Shown here: piece after piece, positions 54,288 through 64,000 of the stretch | Layout: each line of letters starts with the position of its first letter | How positions within the stretch are numbered: position 1 is the stretch's first letter | DNA from: Corythucha ciliata | Lineage: Eukaryota; Arthropoda; Insecta; Hemiptera; Tingidae | Length of the DNA: 64,000 bases | Assembly: GCA_038030265.1 (NCBI GenBank) | Contig: CM075939.1 | Location: 23,479,253-23,543,252, forward strand | Direction: 5' to 3' | Made by a program: the position numbers and the translations under genes | Notes under the pieces: model-generated | Told to the model about the DNA's origin: nothing | The model's input: the letters and a program-made list of their open reading frames with translations, nothing else | Database searches by the model: none

Positions 54288-54549
54288 GGTAAAACGTGGA
54301 TGAACTTCTTTGTCAGTATTTCACTGTCCAGAAGATTACATGTGTGTGGAATCCCAGGGGCGTAGCCAGCTCTTGAACTGTGGGTGGGCAGTTTCACTGC
54401 AGAATTGCCTGTAGCAAGTAACTCGATGTTGAATCCCCAGCAAGCGAACTGCGCTAGTTCATCAACTCAGAACGCGGCGCTGGAAATCGATGGGGGCTGG
54501 CATTTTTCCTCCCACCGTACACACTGGCGTTCAGTGGTCGGCAAAAATG
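54288..54549. other. Spacer with hAT-terminus-like motif
   Basis: CAGGGGCGTAGCCAG at about 54355 matches the usual start of many hAT elements. No matching opposite end or 8-bp duplication was found, so it may be a single broken end. Confidence 0.3.
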
Positions 54550-55200
54550 ATTTTCAAGTGTGAAAAATCCGTGCAATTTGGGCTTGGAACGAGTCAAAGT
54601 AAAAAAAGATGGGCTTCGGCAACAAAACCTGCAAAATTATTTTTTTGGTGCATGCCCGAAATCCACGAAAGTGGTTTATGAATTATTAGGCGAGCTCGCG
54701 AAATTGTGTCTCCAGCCCTTAAAAATCATTGAAATCTGAAAAATGATTCGTTATCGGGTTCGGGAATGGTCTTAAAATGGTAACTCACTGTTATCAAAAT
54801 CCCGCCCCCACTGGTTCATCAAATCGAATGTGGCATCCAAGAAGTCACTAATCGTGGTCGAGAAAACTTGGAAGCAGAAGGTGCCCGTCACCGACAGTGA
54901 GCCGGATTCACAAAAATGTTTTTTTAGTTATAGTCTGTCCACTTAGCGATGGACTCTCGAACGTGTTGCTTTGGGATCGGCTCACTCAGAAAATCAAAAT
55001 GGAATTTGGCGATTCGGCACGTGAAATCCCAAAAATCGGTGGGGGGGGGGAGGTCCTCAAACAAACACAATTTCACGGATTTGGTTCTGAACAAATCCAA
55101 TTTCATGAGTTGGGATCTTCTATGGAAGAAATTCCGCTGATTATAAGCGCCTGAAAATAAAATTTTACGGGATCCACTAATTAAAAACCAAAATTTCATG
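54550..55200 (+). repeat. Family B tandem array
   Basis: Decayed units with CCGTGCAATTTGGGCTTGGA and AACGAGTCAAAG cores are present, with a G-tract at 55040-55050. Open frames here on both strands are repeat translations. A non-array part is at 54770-54900. Confidence 0.55.
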
Positions 55201-55479
55201 GGTTTTAATCAACTTCCCCGGGACAGTTTGTGTACGAATTATTTAATTACTCAAGTTCCAATGAAATGGAATGATGGAGCGGGTGACGATCGTACTTTCA
55301 TTGCCCGTGCTTACGGCTGGAACAGTTATACCAATGGGGTGATTCAGAAACTTCTCATACCACCCTCTAATTAAGAGCTAAGGGTCGCTAAGTAGTAATA
55401 AAGCGTCTTAACATGCTCGGTAAGTAGGAAGCCGCTGAGGCGGCCGAGAAAATCTGCCAAATCAACGATAATTCAAAAT
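55201..55479. other. Unassigned spacer before LINE
   Basis: The stretch contains a short hairpin GCCGCTGAGGCGGC near 55432 but no gene. The true 5' end of the LINE could lie here. Confidence 0.35.
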
Positions 55480-55803
55480 ATTTATTTTTGGCCAATTACA
55501 AAGGCGCGCCGGCCGACCCCTCAATAGTGAAGCGCGAGACTGAGACTTACGCTTCTCGGTCTCGATCATTAGGAGGATGATCTTGATCTCGGTCTCGTCT
55601 CGAAAGTCCTCGATCTGGGTGTCTATTGATAGTGGTGAAGGCGGGGGAACCCTTTTTGGTCCCGCAGAACACCCCCACTAACTACCCACTCATATGTTTA
55701 GAGTGATTTTACCCAATCCCCTGTTACCCCTCGACCAGGGAGGTTCCCAGATTGACTGGAAGAAGGACTTCCTCCCTAAGCATACGCTGGGGAATAGGCC
55801 GGT

Positions 55804-56144
55804 GTGACGCCCAGTTTAAGGGGCATCTTGCTGAAGGTTCTGCGGGTGTTTTGTGGCTGGAGCAGCTGCCCGATTTCGGACTATGTTCCGGTCACGCACT
55901 GTTTTAAGTGCCAGGCGTGCAACCACATTGGCTCTGCATGTCAGGCCAGTGTGGAGGTGTGCGGGCACTGCTCGGAGGAGAACCATCCGCGGGAGTCGTG
56001 TCCCGGAACGCGAAAGCGGTCTGCCCCGCCTGTAAAAAGCAGGGGAAGGGTCAGGACCATGTCGTTGGCTTCAAAGAGTGCCCCGTGTTCCGGCAAGCCA
56101 TGAAAAATAGAATTAAAAAGACTAACTACGGCCCAAGGGAATAA
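55804..56144 (+). pseudogene. LINE ORF1 (gag-like) zinc-knuckle end
   Basis: ORF1 proteins of R1/I-type LINEs bind element RNA. This part reads VFCGWSSCPISDYV, then CFKCQACNHIGSAC and CGHCSEENHPRESC, both C-x2-C-x4-H-x4-C knuckles. A third Cys/His cluster (CPACKKQGKGQDH...C) lies in a different phase just after, so a frameshift sits near 56010. The N-terminal part is unrecognisable upstream because of stops. Confidence 0.85.
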
Positions 56145-56209
56145 CGGGGGTTGGGTTGAGGTCTTGCAGGTGAATTTGGGCTGGTAACGAGATGCAATGA
56201 CCGAGGCAT

Positions 56210-56725
56210 GTGTGGTGGCGTAGGACGATGGCGCTGGGGTCATGCTGGTTCAGGAGCTCCCCACTGCCAGTGGTGGGCGACCCAACAGCATCCACCGTAC
56301 CAATGGCCCTTGGCGTTGTCTCCTCTCAGCAAGGAGAGCCTCCTGGAGCGGCCATCCTTTTCGACAAGAATTATGCAGCAGGCATTTCTCCGTCGCTTTG
56401 CTGCATGTGGATGGAGAACAGATCTACTTCGTGTCTGGCTACTTCCAGTGGAAAGATTGAATCGAGTCAAAGCTTAAGGAGTCAAATTTTAAAGACGAGT
56501 CAAATTTTAAGGATCCTAAAAGGTCGCCGGGTCATAATTGGGGTAGATGCAAATGCATACTCCCCGTTATGGTTCTCGGGTCAGACGAGGAGTTTGGGAC
56601 TTCGGCGCACCGAAGGGAGAGGCAGAGTCCTGGAGCAATTTATTGCTCAGCACCGGATAATCTGTCGACATTTGCAAGTTCTTGTAGTGAATCGAACATA
56701 GACGTCACATTGGCGACCCAAAACG
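56210..56725 (+). pseudogene. LINE ORF2 endonuclease remnant
   Basis: The APE-type endonuclease nicks target DNA. RVIIGVDANAYSPLW, with the D-A-N catalytic motif, and a following RGRVLEQFI segment are seen around 56525-56640. A phase change leads to SNIDVTLAT, the conserved end of the domain in R1-like elements. The catalytic S-D-H end is not clear because the deletion begins here. Confidence 0.8.
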
Positions 56726-57627
56726 TCTCCAACGTCAAAACGTCGGTGGTGCAGCGAACAATCTGGAGGGGATGTCCTCAAGGCTCTCCGTTAAGTCCCG
56801 ACCTCTGGGCTCTGGTCTTCGAGGGTAACCTACGCTCGGCCTCCGAGCTAGATGCCCATATCGTCACTTATGTCGACGACGAGGCCATCCTGGTGGCCGG
56901 CGATTCCTGTTCTGAACTGGAAACCGTTGCCAGTGCAGTGTTATAATACACGGAGGAGTGGTGCGCAGCAAACAAACTGCGGCTGTCGGTCACAAAATCC
57001 GTCGCCATGATGCTCAAGGGTAAGCTGAGCACTGAAAGATCCTTGAACATACGGATTAAGGGCAGCCGTCTTAAATTGGGCAAGGAGCTCCGCTACCTTG
57101 GAGTGCATTTTACAGAGCGGCTAGGAATAAATAGGCACATTGCACTAGTTGGGATCAGAGCACGAGACTTCTTCCTGAAAATCGCTCGTAAAGCGTGAAG
57201 TACCTGGGGGATACCTCACAAAGCCGTCGCAACGGTGTACACGGGAGTTTTTCTTTCGATGTTCACATACGCGGTGGGGGCTTGGGGCGGTAACCAGGGG
57301 AAAGTGATGGGTAGGAAGGTGGACTCATTTCAAAGAGTTGCCCTCATTAGAGTATCCCGTAACTACCGAACCGTCTCAACGGATGCGCTCCAGGTAAGCG
57401 GTGTTCTGCCTGCATGGACCCAGTATCGTGTGAGGCGGAAGGAGACTTTTGTCTTCGGAAGTCTCTACGTGTCCGAGGAAATGCTTGAATATCGGTTTGT
57501 TGGAGGCGAGTCTCTGGCCAAATTTCTCGAGGGGGTGATCCTTGCGAAATGGCAAAGAGCCTGGGTCGACTCGACGAAGGGACGGCACACATATCGATTT
57601 TTTCCTAACGTGGCCGAGCCACACTGA
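56726..57627 (+). pseudogene. LINE ORF2 reverse transcriptase, palm and thumb
   Basis: RGCPQGSPLSPDLW (motif B) and YVDDEA (56869-56886, motif C with the two catalytic Asp) are followed by WCAANKLRLSVTKS, LRYLGV and a YAVGAWGG thumb segment. Motif A and the fingers are deleted. In-frame stops lie at 56944-56946 (TAA) and 57196-57198 (TGA), and the frame ends at 57627 after KGRHTYRFFPN. Confidence 0.88.
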
Positions 57628-58054
57628 GCTCGATCACCATGTGACACAATTTTTAACTGGTCATGGCGACTTCAAGTCAAAGTTGTTGGAGCTGGGCCTC
57701 TCGGACTCAGACCTCTCTGAGTGTGGTGGGGTGGACGTCGCCTCGCATGTCACATAAGAGTGCATGGAGTTTACTTTGTTGCGAAGGCGTCTGGAAGGCG
57801 ACCTTCAAAATCTTGGCGTTAGCTGGCCGTGCCCAGAGTCTAGTCTGTGCGAACTAAGGCTGCCTTCCGAACGTTTGCCAAGGCAGCTCAGACGGCGGAG
57901 AGAGCATGACGCAGGAGAGCAGACCATCAAGCTCTCCAAACGCACAGGTCCACTGCTGTACGGCCCCACTCGGGTGGTTCAGGGCGGATCAGCCCTGTAC
58001 CAGAGTAGGCAAAGAGCTATAGCTCGGCGCCAACGTGCGACCGGTCAACGGTGA
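57600..58054 (+). pseudogene. LINE ORF2 C-terminal segment
   Basis: In a +1 phase the sequence TQFLTGHGDFKSKLLELGL followed by CGG-DVASHV is the Cys/His-bearing C-terminus typical of R1/I-type ORF2. A TAA follows at 57755-57757, and the same product appears to continue in another phase as MEFTLLRRRLEGDLQNLGV. At least two further indels are therefore present. The final part to 58054 is Arg-rich and probably the protein end. Confidence 0.7.
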
Positions 58055-58500
58055 GAAGGCATTCTTTTTTTTTCGGCCTGATCACAATACTGGTACTGCG
58101 GGATGCCAAATTCTTCCAGTAAGCCCTGGCATACTTGAGGAAGGTTTCGTAGTGGCCTATGGTTCCAAATACCCTGTTGAGCTAGGGGAGGTGGTTCGCC
58201 CCCGAAATATCGGAACTGACCGTTATCAGCAGTGCTGTGGATAGTAGCGCCGCCTACCAGTGCGTCGCTAGGGTGATCCATCCCTACGCCGACTGGCAGG
58301 CACACCTATCTGGTTCAAAGCCCGTGTGAATGGACTCGGATTCGACCAAGTAGTAGGCATCCGGGAATAGTCGCACGTTAAAACCCAGACTGCTGCAGCT
58401 GGGCGGGACGTGAGTCCTCAGGGACAGGTAGCCTCGAGCATGCTGGGTCCTCAGGACTACCTCGTAAAATAGGAATTTCGTGTTACACCTTGGCCCTTCC

Positions 58501-58697
58501 CCTAGATCCGTCCATGCCCAAGTAAAATTTTCATGAAAATGCGTATGTATGTTAATGAAACGGAAAGCGATTAAAAGGAAAGTAGTGGGGAGGGATGTCA
58601 ATTTTCAAATAAATCATTCGAATATCATGAAAATGTTGGCTGCGAGTCACAATGACTGAAAAATTAGTTGGTGGACATGTGGAATTCAATGTCTTGC
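58501..58697. other. Spacer after LINE
   Basis: No feature is recognised. The LINE's exact 3' end and tail are unclear. Confidence 0.3.
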
Positions 58698-58745
58698 CTT
58701 ATTCGCTCCGGCAACTGGGGGTCGGCTATGGAGCATTTCATTTAT
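58698..58745 (+). repeat. Third copy of the inverted-repeat element terminus
   Basis: ATTCGCTCCGGCAACTGGGG and the following GTCGG...GCATTTCATT match block A of the large inverted-repeat element (7122-7165) with a few changes. The rest of that element does not follow here. Confidence 0.55.
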
Positions 58746-59009
58746 GACCCCCGCCCTGTAAATGGATTCGATTCATAAAAGTCGATAAATAAAAGTTGGT
58801 CTCACTATTTGAATTGAATTTAAAGTCATTCAAGATTCCCCTCCCCCCACTTTTGTTTGTTTGTAATTGGCGTCCAATGACCATAGTAGCGGTGAAATCG
58901 GTCCTGTCTTTCGATGAAGACGAATTTTCAGACACGCAGTTCTTTGGTCCAAGGAAGACCTGCGAGACACGTGGATCTCACTGTGAGCCGTTCTGGAGTC
59001 GAGAAAATC
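58746..59009. other. Unassigned spacer
   Basis: Short AT-rich DNA with two overlapping low-value frames on opposite strands; nothing recognised. Confidence 0.3.
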
Positions 59010-59180
59010 GATAGGAGCTAAATCCGTGTAATTTGGTCATTTGAATAAGCCATACCCAACAAAATTGCTCTTTCAATGGGTAAAAATTGTGAAATTTTGT
59101 TTTTAATGCCACGAAACCCGCGAAATTTGTTTTTTGGGGAGCAAGCGCCGCGAAATTTGTTTTTATTAGGCCACCCCCAG
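59010..59180 (+). repeat. Family B remnant
   Basis: Five or six units such as CGCGAAATTTGTTTTTTGGG are present, followed by a GC-rich bit and a TA microsatellite at 59258-59270. Confidence 0.6.
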
Positions 59181-59334
59181 TGGGCAGGCTGGCAGGCCTA
59201 CACCTATCGAGGCCGGAGTTACTGGCCTACATACACAACATATTAAACAACAAACAATATATATATATAGTATGTACTACTTTTATTATTATCTTCTCAT
59301 TATTACAATAATTATTAATTATTGCTTTTTCTAC

Positions 59335-60115
59335 GCCTTATCCGCGAATTAGCGATTTTACAAATTAGCCTTTTTAGTAGTTTTAGCCGCCGATTAGCAC
59401 TTTCTCTCAGTCTCAATTTTACCCACGGAAAATAGCAGTGTATTATTACTACAATAATTTATAAATCATTAATTTTTCTTAATTTTATCAGGGAATTAGG
59501 GTTTTTCCACGCCTTATCCGCGAATTAGCACCAAGCATTTCTCTACTGAAATCGCCAAACAGCGTTTATCTCAATTTTAGCTGTGAATTAGCATATTATT
59601 ATTACAACAATTTGTAAATTATTACTTTTTCCTAATATTAGTTCTTAATATTAGCTACACCTAACATGCGAATAAACGTTTTTGTGAATTACAGCTTTTT
59701 CTCAATTGCACCCGCGAATAACCAATTTATTATTTATTCCAATAATTTGTGAGTTATTACTTTTTCTTAACCTTAACAGAAAATTAGCGCATTTTCCACA
59801 CCTCATCCGCGAATTAGCAGTATTTCGCAATTGAAGCCTCAAATTAGCATTTTGCCCAATTTTAGTCACGAATTGGCGCTTATTTTTCTCAATTCTATCC
59901 CTGAATTAGCTAAGAATTATTTTATCCGCTAACTAGTGGATTTTCTGAATATTAGCCACCAATTAGCGTTTTTCTCTATTTTATACGCTAATTAGCACTA
60001 TCATTCCGTGAATTAGCGAATTTTCTCAAGTGACGCAACCATTTAGCACTTTTTCTCTATTTTAGCTCTGAATTAGTGCCTTTTCCCACTTTTATCCGAG
60101 AATTGACAATTTAAA
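59335..60115 (-). repeat. Family A tandem array, inverted
   Basis: Complement units such as TTTTCTCAATTTTAGCTGTG and GAATTAGCA recur about every 30 bp. Several larger periods of about 130 bp, with TATTATTATTACAATAATTT between them (59280, 59440, 59585, 59725), suggest a higher-order repeat. Confidence 0.7.
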
Positions 60116-60269
60116 GCCAAAAGAATTAATAATGAAAATAACGACACAATTTTTCGAGGTTGAAAACATCGATGAATTTTGTTTATGTACGTTAATGTTT
60201 TGATGCAAAACATCGATGATTCGCCATCGATGCTCATACACTGCAAGTCATAACTTCTGAATGCGTTGG
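60116..60269. other. Spacer between arrays
   Basis: AT-rich DNA with a repeated ACATCGATGA motif at about 60165 and 60210; nothing else recognised. Confidence 0.35.
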
Positions 60270-61085
60270 TAGCGCGAAATTTGGGTTTTTATGCGGTGAA
60301 ACCCATGAAATTGCCTTTTCGCACGATCAATATCTCGGCAAAATTGGTTTTTAATGAGCCAAGCCCATGATATATCGTTGTTTCAGTTATCAGCCCACTG
60401 ACGTTGCGTTACAACGAGTCAATTCCACGAAATTTGGTGAACCAATCCCACTGAATTGTTTTTGAATGTCCATAAACTGCAAATTCAAGCCTGTAAAATT
60501 GTATTTAAAATATCATAACACCATGAATGCGAAAAATTCATTTTTAATGAACCAATTCCACGGAATTCCATTTTTGACAAGGCAGAAGTGCCAAATTGGT
60601 TTTTTCGAGTGGCACAAACTCGTGATATTGTGTTTTTGGGTGAGGCGATCCCGCGATTTTGGTTTCTGACGAACCGCAGATCCGTGAAATTTGGTTTCTA
60701 GAAACAGCCTAGCGGCAATATTTGGTTTTTTTAGACGACTAGGGCAAAATTTTGTTTTTGAATTTGTTATAAACCAACGGAATTGGGTTCTGTGAGTGTA
60801 ATATTTGGACATCGATAGAGCCTAACCAACGGTATTGCTTTTTTGAATGAGCCGACCACGAGAAACTGGATTTTTGAAATGGTCCACCCCCGTTAAAATA
60901 GATTTTTAGGGATACAATCCGGTGAAGTTGCCTTTTTTGGGTGAGTAGAACCCATGAAATTGATTTCTGTGAGCAATAATCCATAAAAGTATAACTTCGA
61001 AATGGTCAAACCCGTGAAATTGATTTCTCCAAGTGCCAAATTTGCGAAAATAGGGTTGAAAGGCGTAAAATCCTCAGATTATTGC
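60270..61085 (+). repeat. Family B tandem array
   Basis: About 25 decayed units of 30 bp such as CCGTGAAATTTGGTTTCTAG are present. Frames on both strands are repeat translations. Confidence 0.7.
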
Positions 61086-64000
61086 CATCAACTCGTTCAT
61101 GTCTGATTGTGAGTGCTCGTTCTCATGCACTTATTATTTTTATCAATGACGCCCCCCTCCCTGCGTCCCTTGCGTTTTGTCACTAAAGTTGGATTTTACA
61201 GGTTAGGTATCCGCATTATATTGATACCAGGAAATAAATGAAATGTTGACGGCACAGATGGCTTTGATTTAGCTATTCACTTTCTGAATTTCACTGAATT
61301 TTTTAGTATACAGCATAAATAGTATTACGAAGAATTCGATGTGTCTTGCACCTATGCGAATTTGACTCTCGAAATAATTGGCTGCTAAATTCAATTAACT
61401 ACTAGTTAGTTAAATGTTGTTTGCAATTAAAAGTTTCCTTGAACCTATTAGTGCACAACAATATTATCCGAACAATAAAAAAAACTCATTGTTTAAAAAA
61501 TTTCTTAGCTTAGCGGTTTACATTATTAAATTCTATTTTCTAAATATATTCAATTGCCTAAGTCTTCTTTTTCCTGAACTATTCTTTTTCTTAAATATTT
61601 ATGATCCTCCTACTAATTAATTAATTAAGATTTTACTTTTTTTAAATAATAAAAAGCTAACGGAATAAAATGGTGGAAAAGGAAAACGGTGGAAGGAAAC
61701 ATCAAAAATCAATTTTATTGCAAGATTATGCGCTTACGAACCGGAGGTTCACTTTAATGAGACCCGAAGGTTAGAAACATTATTCGCAAACTCATGTTAC
61801 ACTTTTCAAATGACACGAAAAAAGCGATGATTTGGGGGAGAAGGTGCATTTTTGGGTAGTTGGGATGGGGGTTTCTTTTTTCACGCGTGCCTTGCTCGCC
61901 ACTCTTCCACTCTTTTTCACGGGGATACTCCTCCCTTCCACGTGACCTATCTCATGTCCTTTGATCCTTTCGTATTTTTGTTTAACACGAAAAACTGCGG
62001 TTTTTTATTTTTAAAAAATATTAGATTTCTTTGCTTAAGGTTTCAGGTGTTTCATTGATCATTACTTCGATGGGCGGAGGGAAGCACGCACTATAATTTT
62101 AAATAAATTATCATCAAATCGCCCTACAGTCACCCTAGCAACGTAAATTCTTTTATGAATTTTTTTTCAACCTTGAGGTGCAATCACATCTCAGGATGTG
62201 CAGATATTCATTTTTTCTGAGCGTTAAAGTGCGAATTAAAAAAAGGCTAGTCGTTCTTAATCATAACACGATACGTCCCTTTCGGGGAGGAAAAAAAATC
62301 TCGAAAGGCGGCGCGAGAACGTTTTATTAAAAGGACGTGGCAATTTCCTATAAATTGCTCCCAGGATGCTGAAAAGGTGAAGAGACTATTCGGGAAAAGG
62401 GTTGTTGGACGGAGGAAGAGTTTTCGGGAAAGGGGAGTGGAAGAGAGAAGGTTCCGTACAATCTGACGGCAATGTTGAAGTTTGCCGAGTGTAATAATTA
62501 AGTTCGCAAAGGTAAATTGGAAAATGTCTCGCAGTCGCTCAAAACGATTTTATTATCAAGAGTGTGTTGTAAACTCGAGAAAGATTGGAAAAGTACACTT
62601 GTGTCACTTTTGCTCACCCCCGCTGTATTATTACAAAAAACCATTCCTCTGCCTTTTGTAAAATTGAAATCAAAGACGTAAAATTGCTGTTCAATGAATA
62701 AGCGATAATTAGCTGTGCATTGTGAATCTATAGGAGAAAAGTACATTAATTTGGACAGTTTTTTATTTTCTATATTTTATGAATAATGCAACGCTGAATA
62801 ATGAATAATAGGTTTCGTGCCCTTACACCTCCTCCCTTTTAATTATGGGATTTTATTCCGTCTATCTTGTTGCATTTTTCAAAAAATTGCAATATGGGAA
62901 ACTTGAAAAGTAGATAAGAATAATGCCAATCAAATTGTATTTCTCCCCACATTATACCGCTATTAGTCCCTGAAAGCTGCAAGCCCTCCTTCTCTATTTT
63001 CTCTCCCGGTGTGATATGAAGATGTCCTTTGAAGATGATGAAGAGGAAGCTCCATCCTCAATCGCCTGAAATAAGTCGACGAGCTAGTATAGAAACAGAG
63101 GCATGACGTAATAAGACACTACTGACCCAATTGTTCACGTTCATCCCTGCAACCACCTCTTTGTCCTACCCTCCCCCCACATCACCTATATCATCAACTT
63201 TGTCCTAGTAAAGAGACGCCCGGAGTGCATCAGGAAAGGGTTATTGCTAGACGAGGGGGTTAATATGGCTTCCTCGGTTGCCAGGGGTGACGGCGCCCCC
63301 TTTTTTTTCTTCGTCCTCGTGGAAAACTAGCGATGTAGGATGAGATAGGAAAAGAAGGGGAAACGCAACAAACTTTTTTTTAGTGGATTCCAGCCACCCC
63401 TAGAGTTTTAAACCCCTATATTCAACGCCCTTTTTCCCCTTTTTTTGTTGAGATATTAAACGCATAGACATGGACCGGGGACGAAAATCGATTAAATTCA
63501 AACGTTGTTTCATTTTTTAATACATCAAGGATGCCCTAAAAATCCATTCTGCTAATGCGCAATCAATAAAAAAAAAGCTATTGCACAGTCTTTCCTTCCG
63601 CCTAACCAAATTCAATTCATTCCTTTCTTCTAGCTGGAAATCATCAAAGCTGTCCCGCCCGGTGTAAGTACTTAAATAACCAGAGCACAAACGTGTAAGT
63701 CACCACGTGATAAGCGTTGTAAAATCGCATTATTCTCGTGTCACAAGGTCAAATGACCCTCCCCACCCAGAACAAACCTTGAAGTGTTGAGGTGGAGGGT
63801 TTCCCTCATTGTAAAAATGTATATTACCTATGTATCTATGTAGATAGAATAATTCAAGAAATTATAATTCCGTCATGCATTGTGCGTAGATATAGAACAT
63901 TTAAAGAAATGAAACACTTTTGATACGAAGGGCGTACGCATTCCACCAATTTAAGGTTTCACGATGAAAAGGCAATGCCAACATTTTAGAAAAGGTACTA
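61086..64000. other. AT-rich stretch, no recognised gene
   Basis: Only short frames with low-complexity translations are present. Some pyrimidine-rich stretches (63150-63200, 63290-63320) could be near-exon DNA of a host gene outside the window, but no exon is supported. Confidence 0.45.

Larger units (their letters stand above)
55480..58500 (+). mobile_element. Decayed R1/I-like LINE with internal deletion
   Basis: GC-rich plus-strand sequence shows, in order, gag zinc knuckles, the APE endonuclease end, RT motifs B-C, the RT thumb and a C-terminal CCHC-like segment. About 1 kb or more between endonuclease and RT palm is missing: the endonuclease motif NIDVTLAT (near 56695-56720) is followed within 20 residues by RT motif B. 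Multiple stops and frameshifts show that the copy is dead. The outer limits are approximate. Confidence 0.85.

Noticed and set aside
54354..54560. Possible second hAT element starting CAGGGGCGTAGCC
   Set aside because: No matching inverted end or 8-bp duplication was found downstream.
62990..63070. Short acidic frame starting ATGAAGATGTCC
   Set aside because: Only 18 codons, without a splice partner or conservation evidence.

Overview
The window is eukaryotic nuclear DNA, AT-rich, packed with transposable elements and degenerate tandem arrays. I could not recognise a single host protein-coding gene in 64 kb. The element mix points to an arthropod, most likely an insect: a spliced piggyBac gene, a K02A2.6-like Ty3/gypsy element, a Penelope-like element, an R1/I-like LINE, hAT and Harbinger-type MITEs, and introns of only 63 and 70 bp. 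The species cannot be named from what I can see.

Layout. 1-7.1 kb: AT-rich DNA, then arrays of families C and D broken by a Harbinger-like MITE (4410-5042) and a non-autonomous hAT element (5427-6378). 7.1-13.65 kb: one large inverted-repeat structure with arms of about 1.1-1.4 kb, an inner foldback element, and a loop of about 4 kb holding a TTAA-flanked MITE. 13.65-17.2 kb: arrays of families A, C and B and a hairpin MITE. 17.2-20.38 kb: a piggyBac transposon with TTAA target duplication, inserted inside a family B array. 20.4-30 kb: arrays of families B, E and A with two small MITEs. 30-35.6 kb: AT-rich DNA without recognisable genes. 35.6-42.3 kb: GC-rich unidentified repeat segments, a duplicated segment of about 310 bp, a decayed plus-strand Ty3/gypsy copy lacking RT-RNase H, and a LINE fragment. 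42.4-47.4 kb: family F array split by a 344-bp MITE, then AT-rich DNA. 47.45-53.42 kb: a Penelope-like element split by a young, apparently intact Ty3/gypsy retrotransposon. 53.6-61.1 kb: family A and B arrays and a decayed R1/I-like LINE with an internal deletion. 61.1-64 kb: AT-rich DNA.

The most distinctive feature is the set of six sequence-unrelated degenerate tandem families that share two period classes. A, B, C and E have a period near 30 bp; D and F have a period near 20 bp. They recur many times in both orientations and serve as landing sites for almost every transposon here. The order of events can be read in places: array first, then piggyBac, hAT or MITE; Penelope-like element first, then the gypsy element inside its reverse-transcriptase gene. 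The only element that looks potentially active is the gypsy copy at 49100-53183, with two 120-bp LTRs that look identical, a CATGG target duplication and a complete pol frame. No novel host system was found; the arrays and the large inverted repeats are the main unexplained structures.
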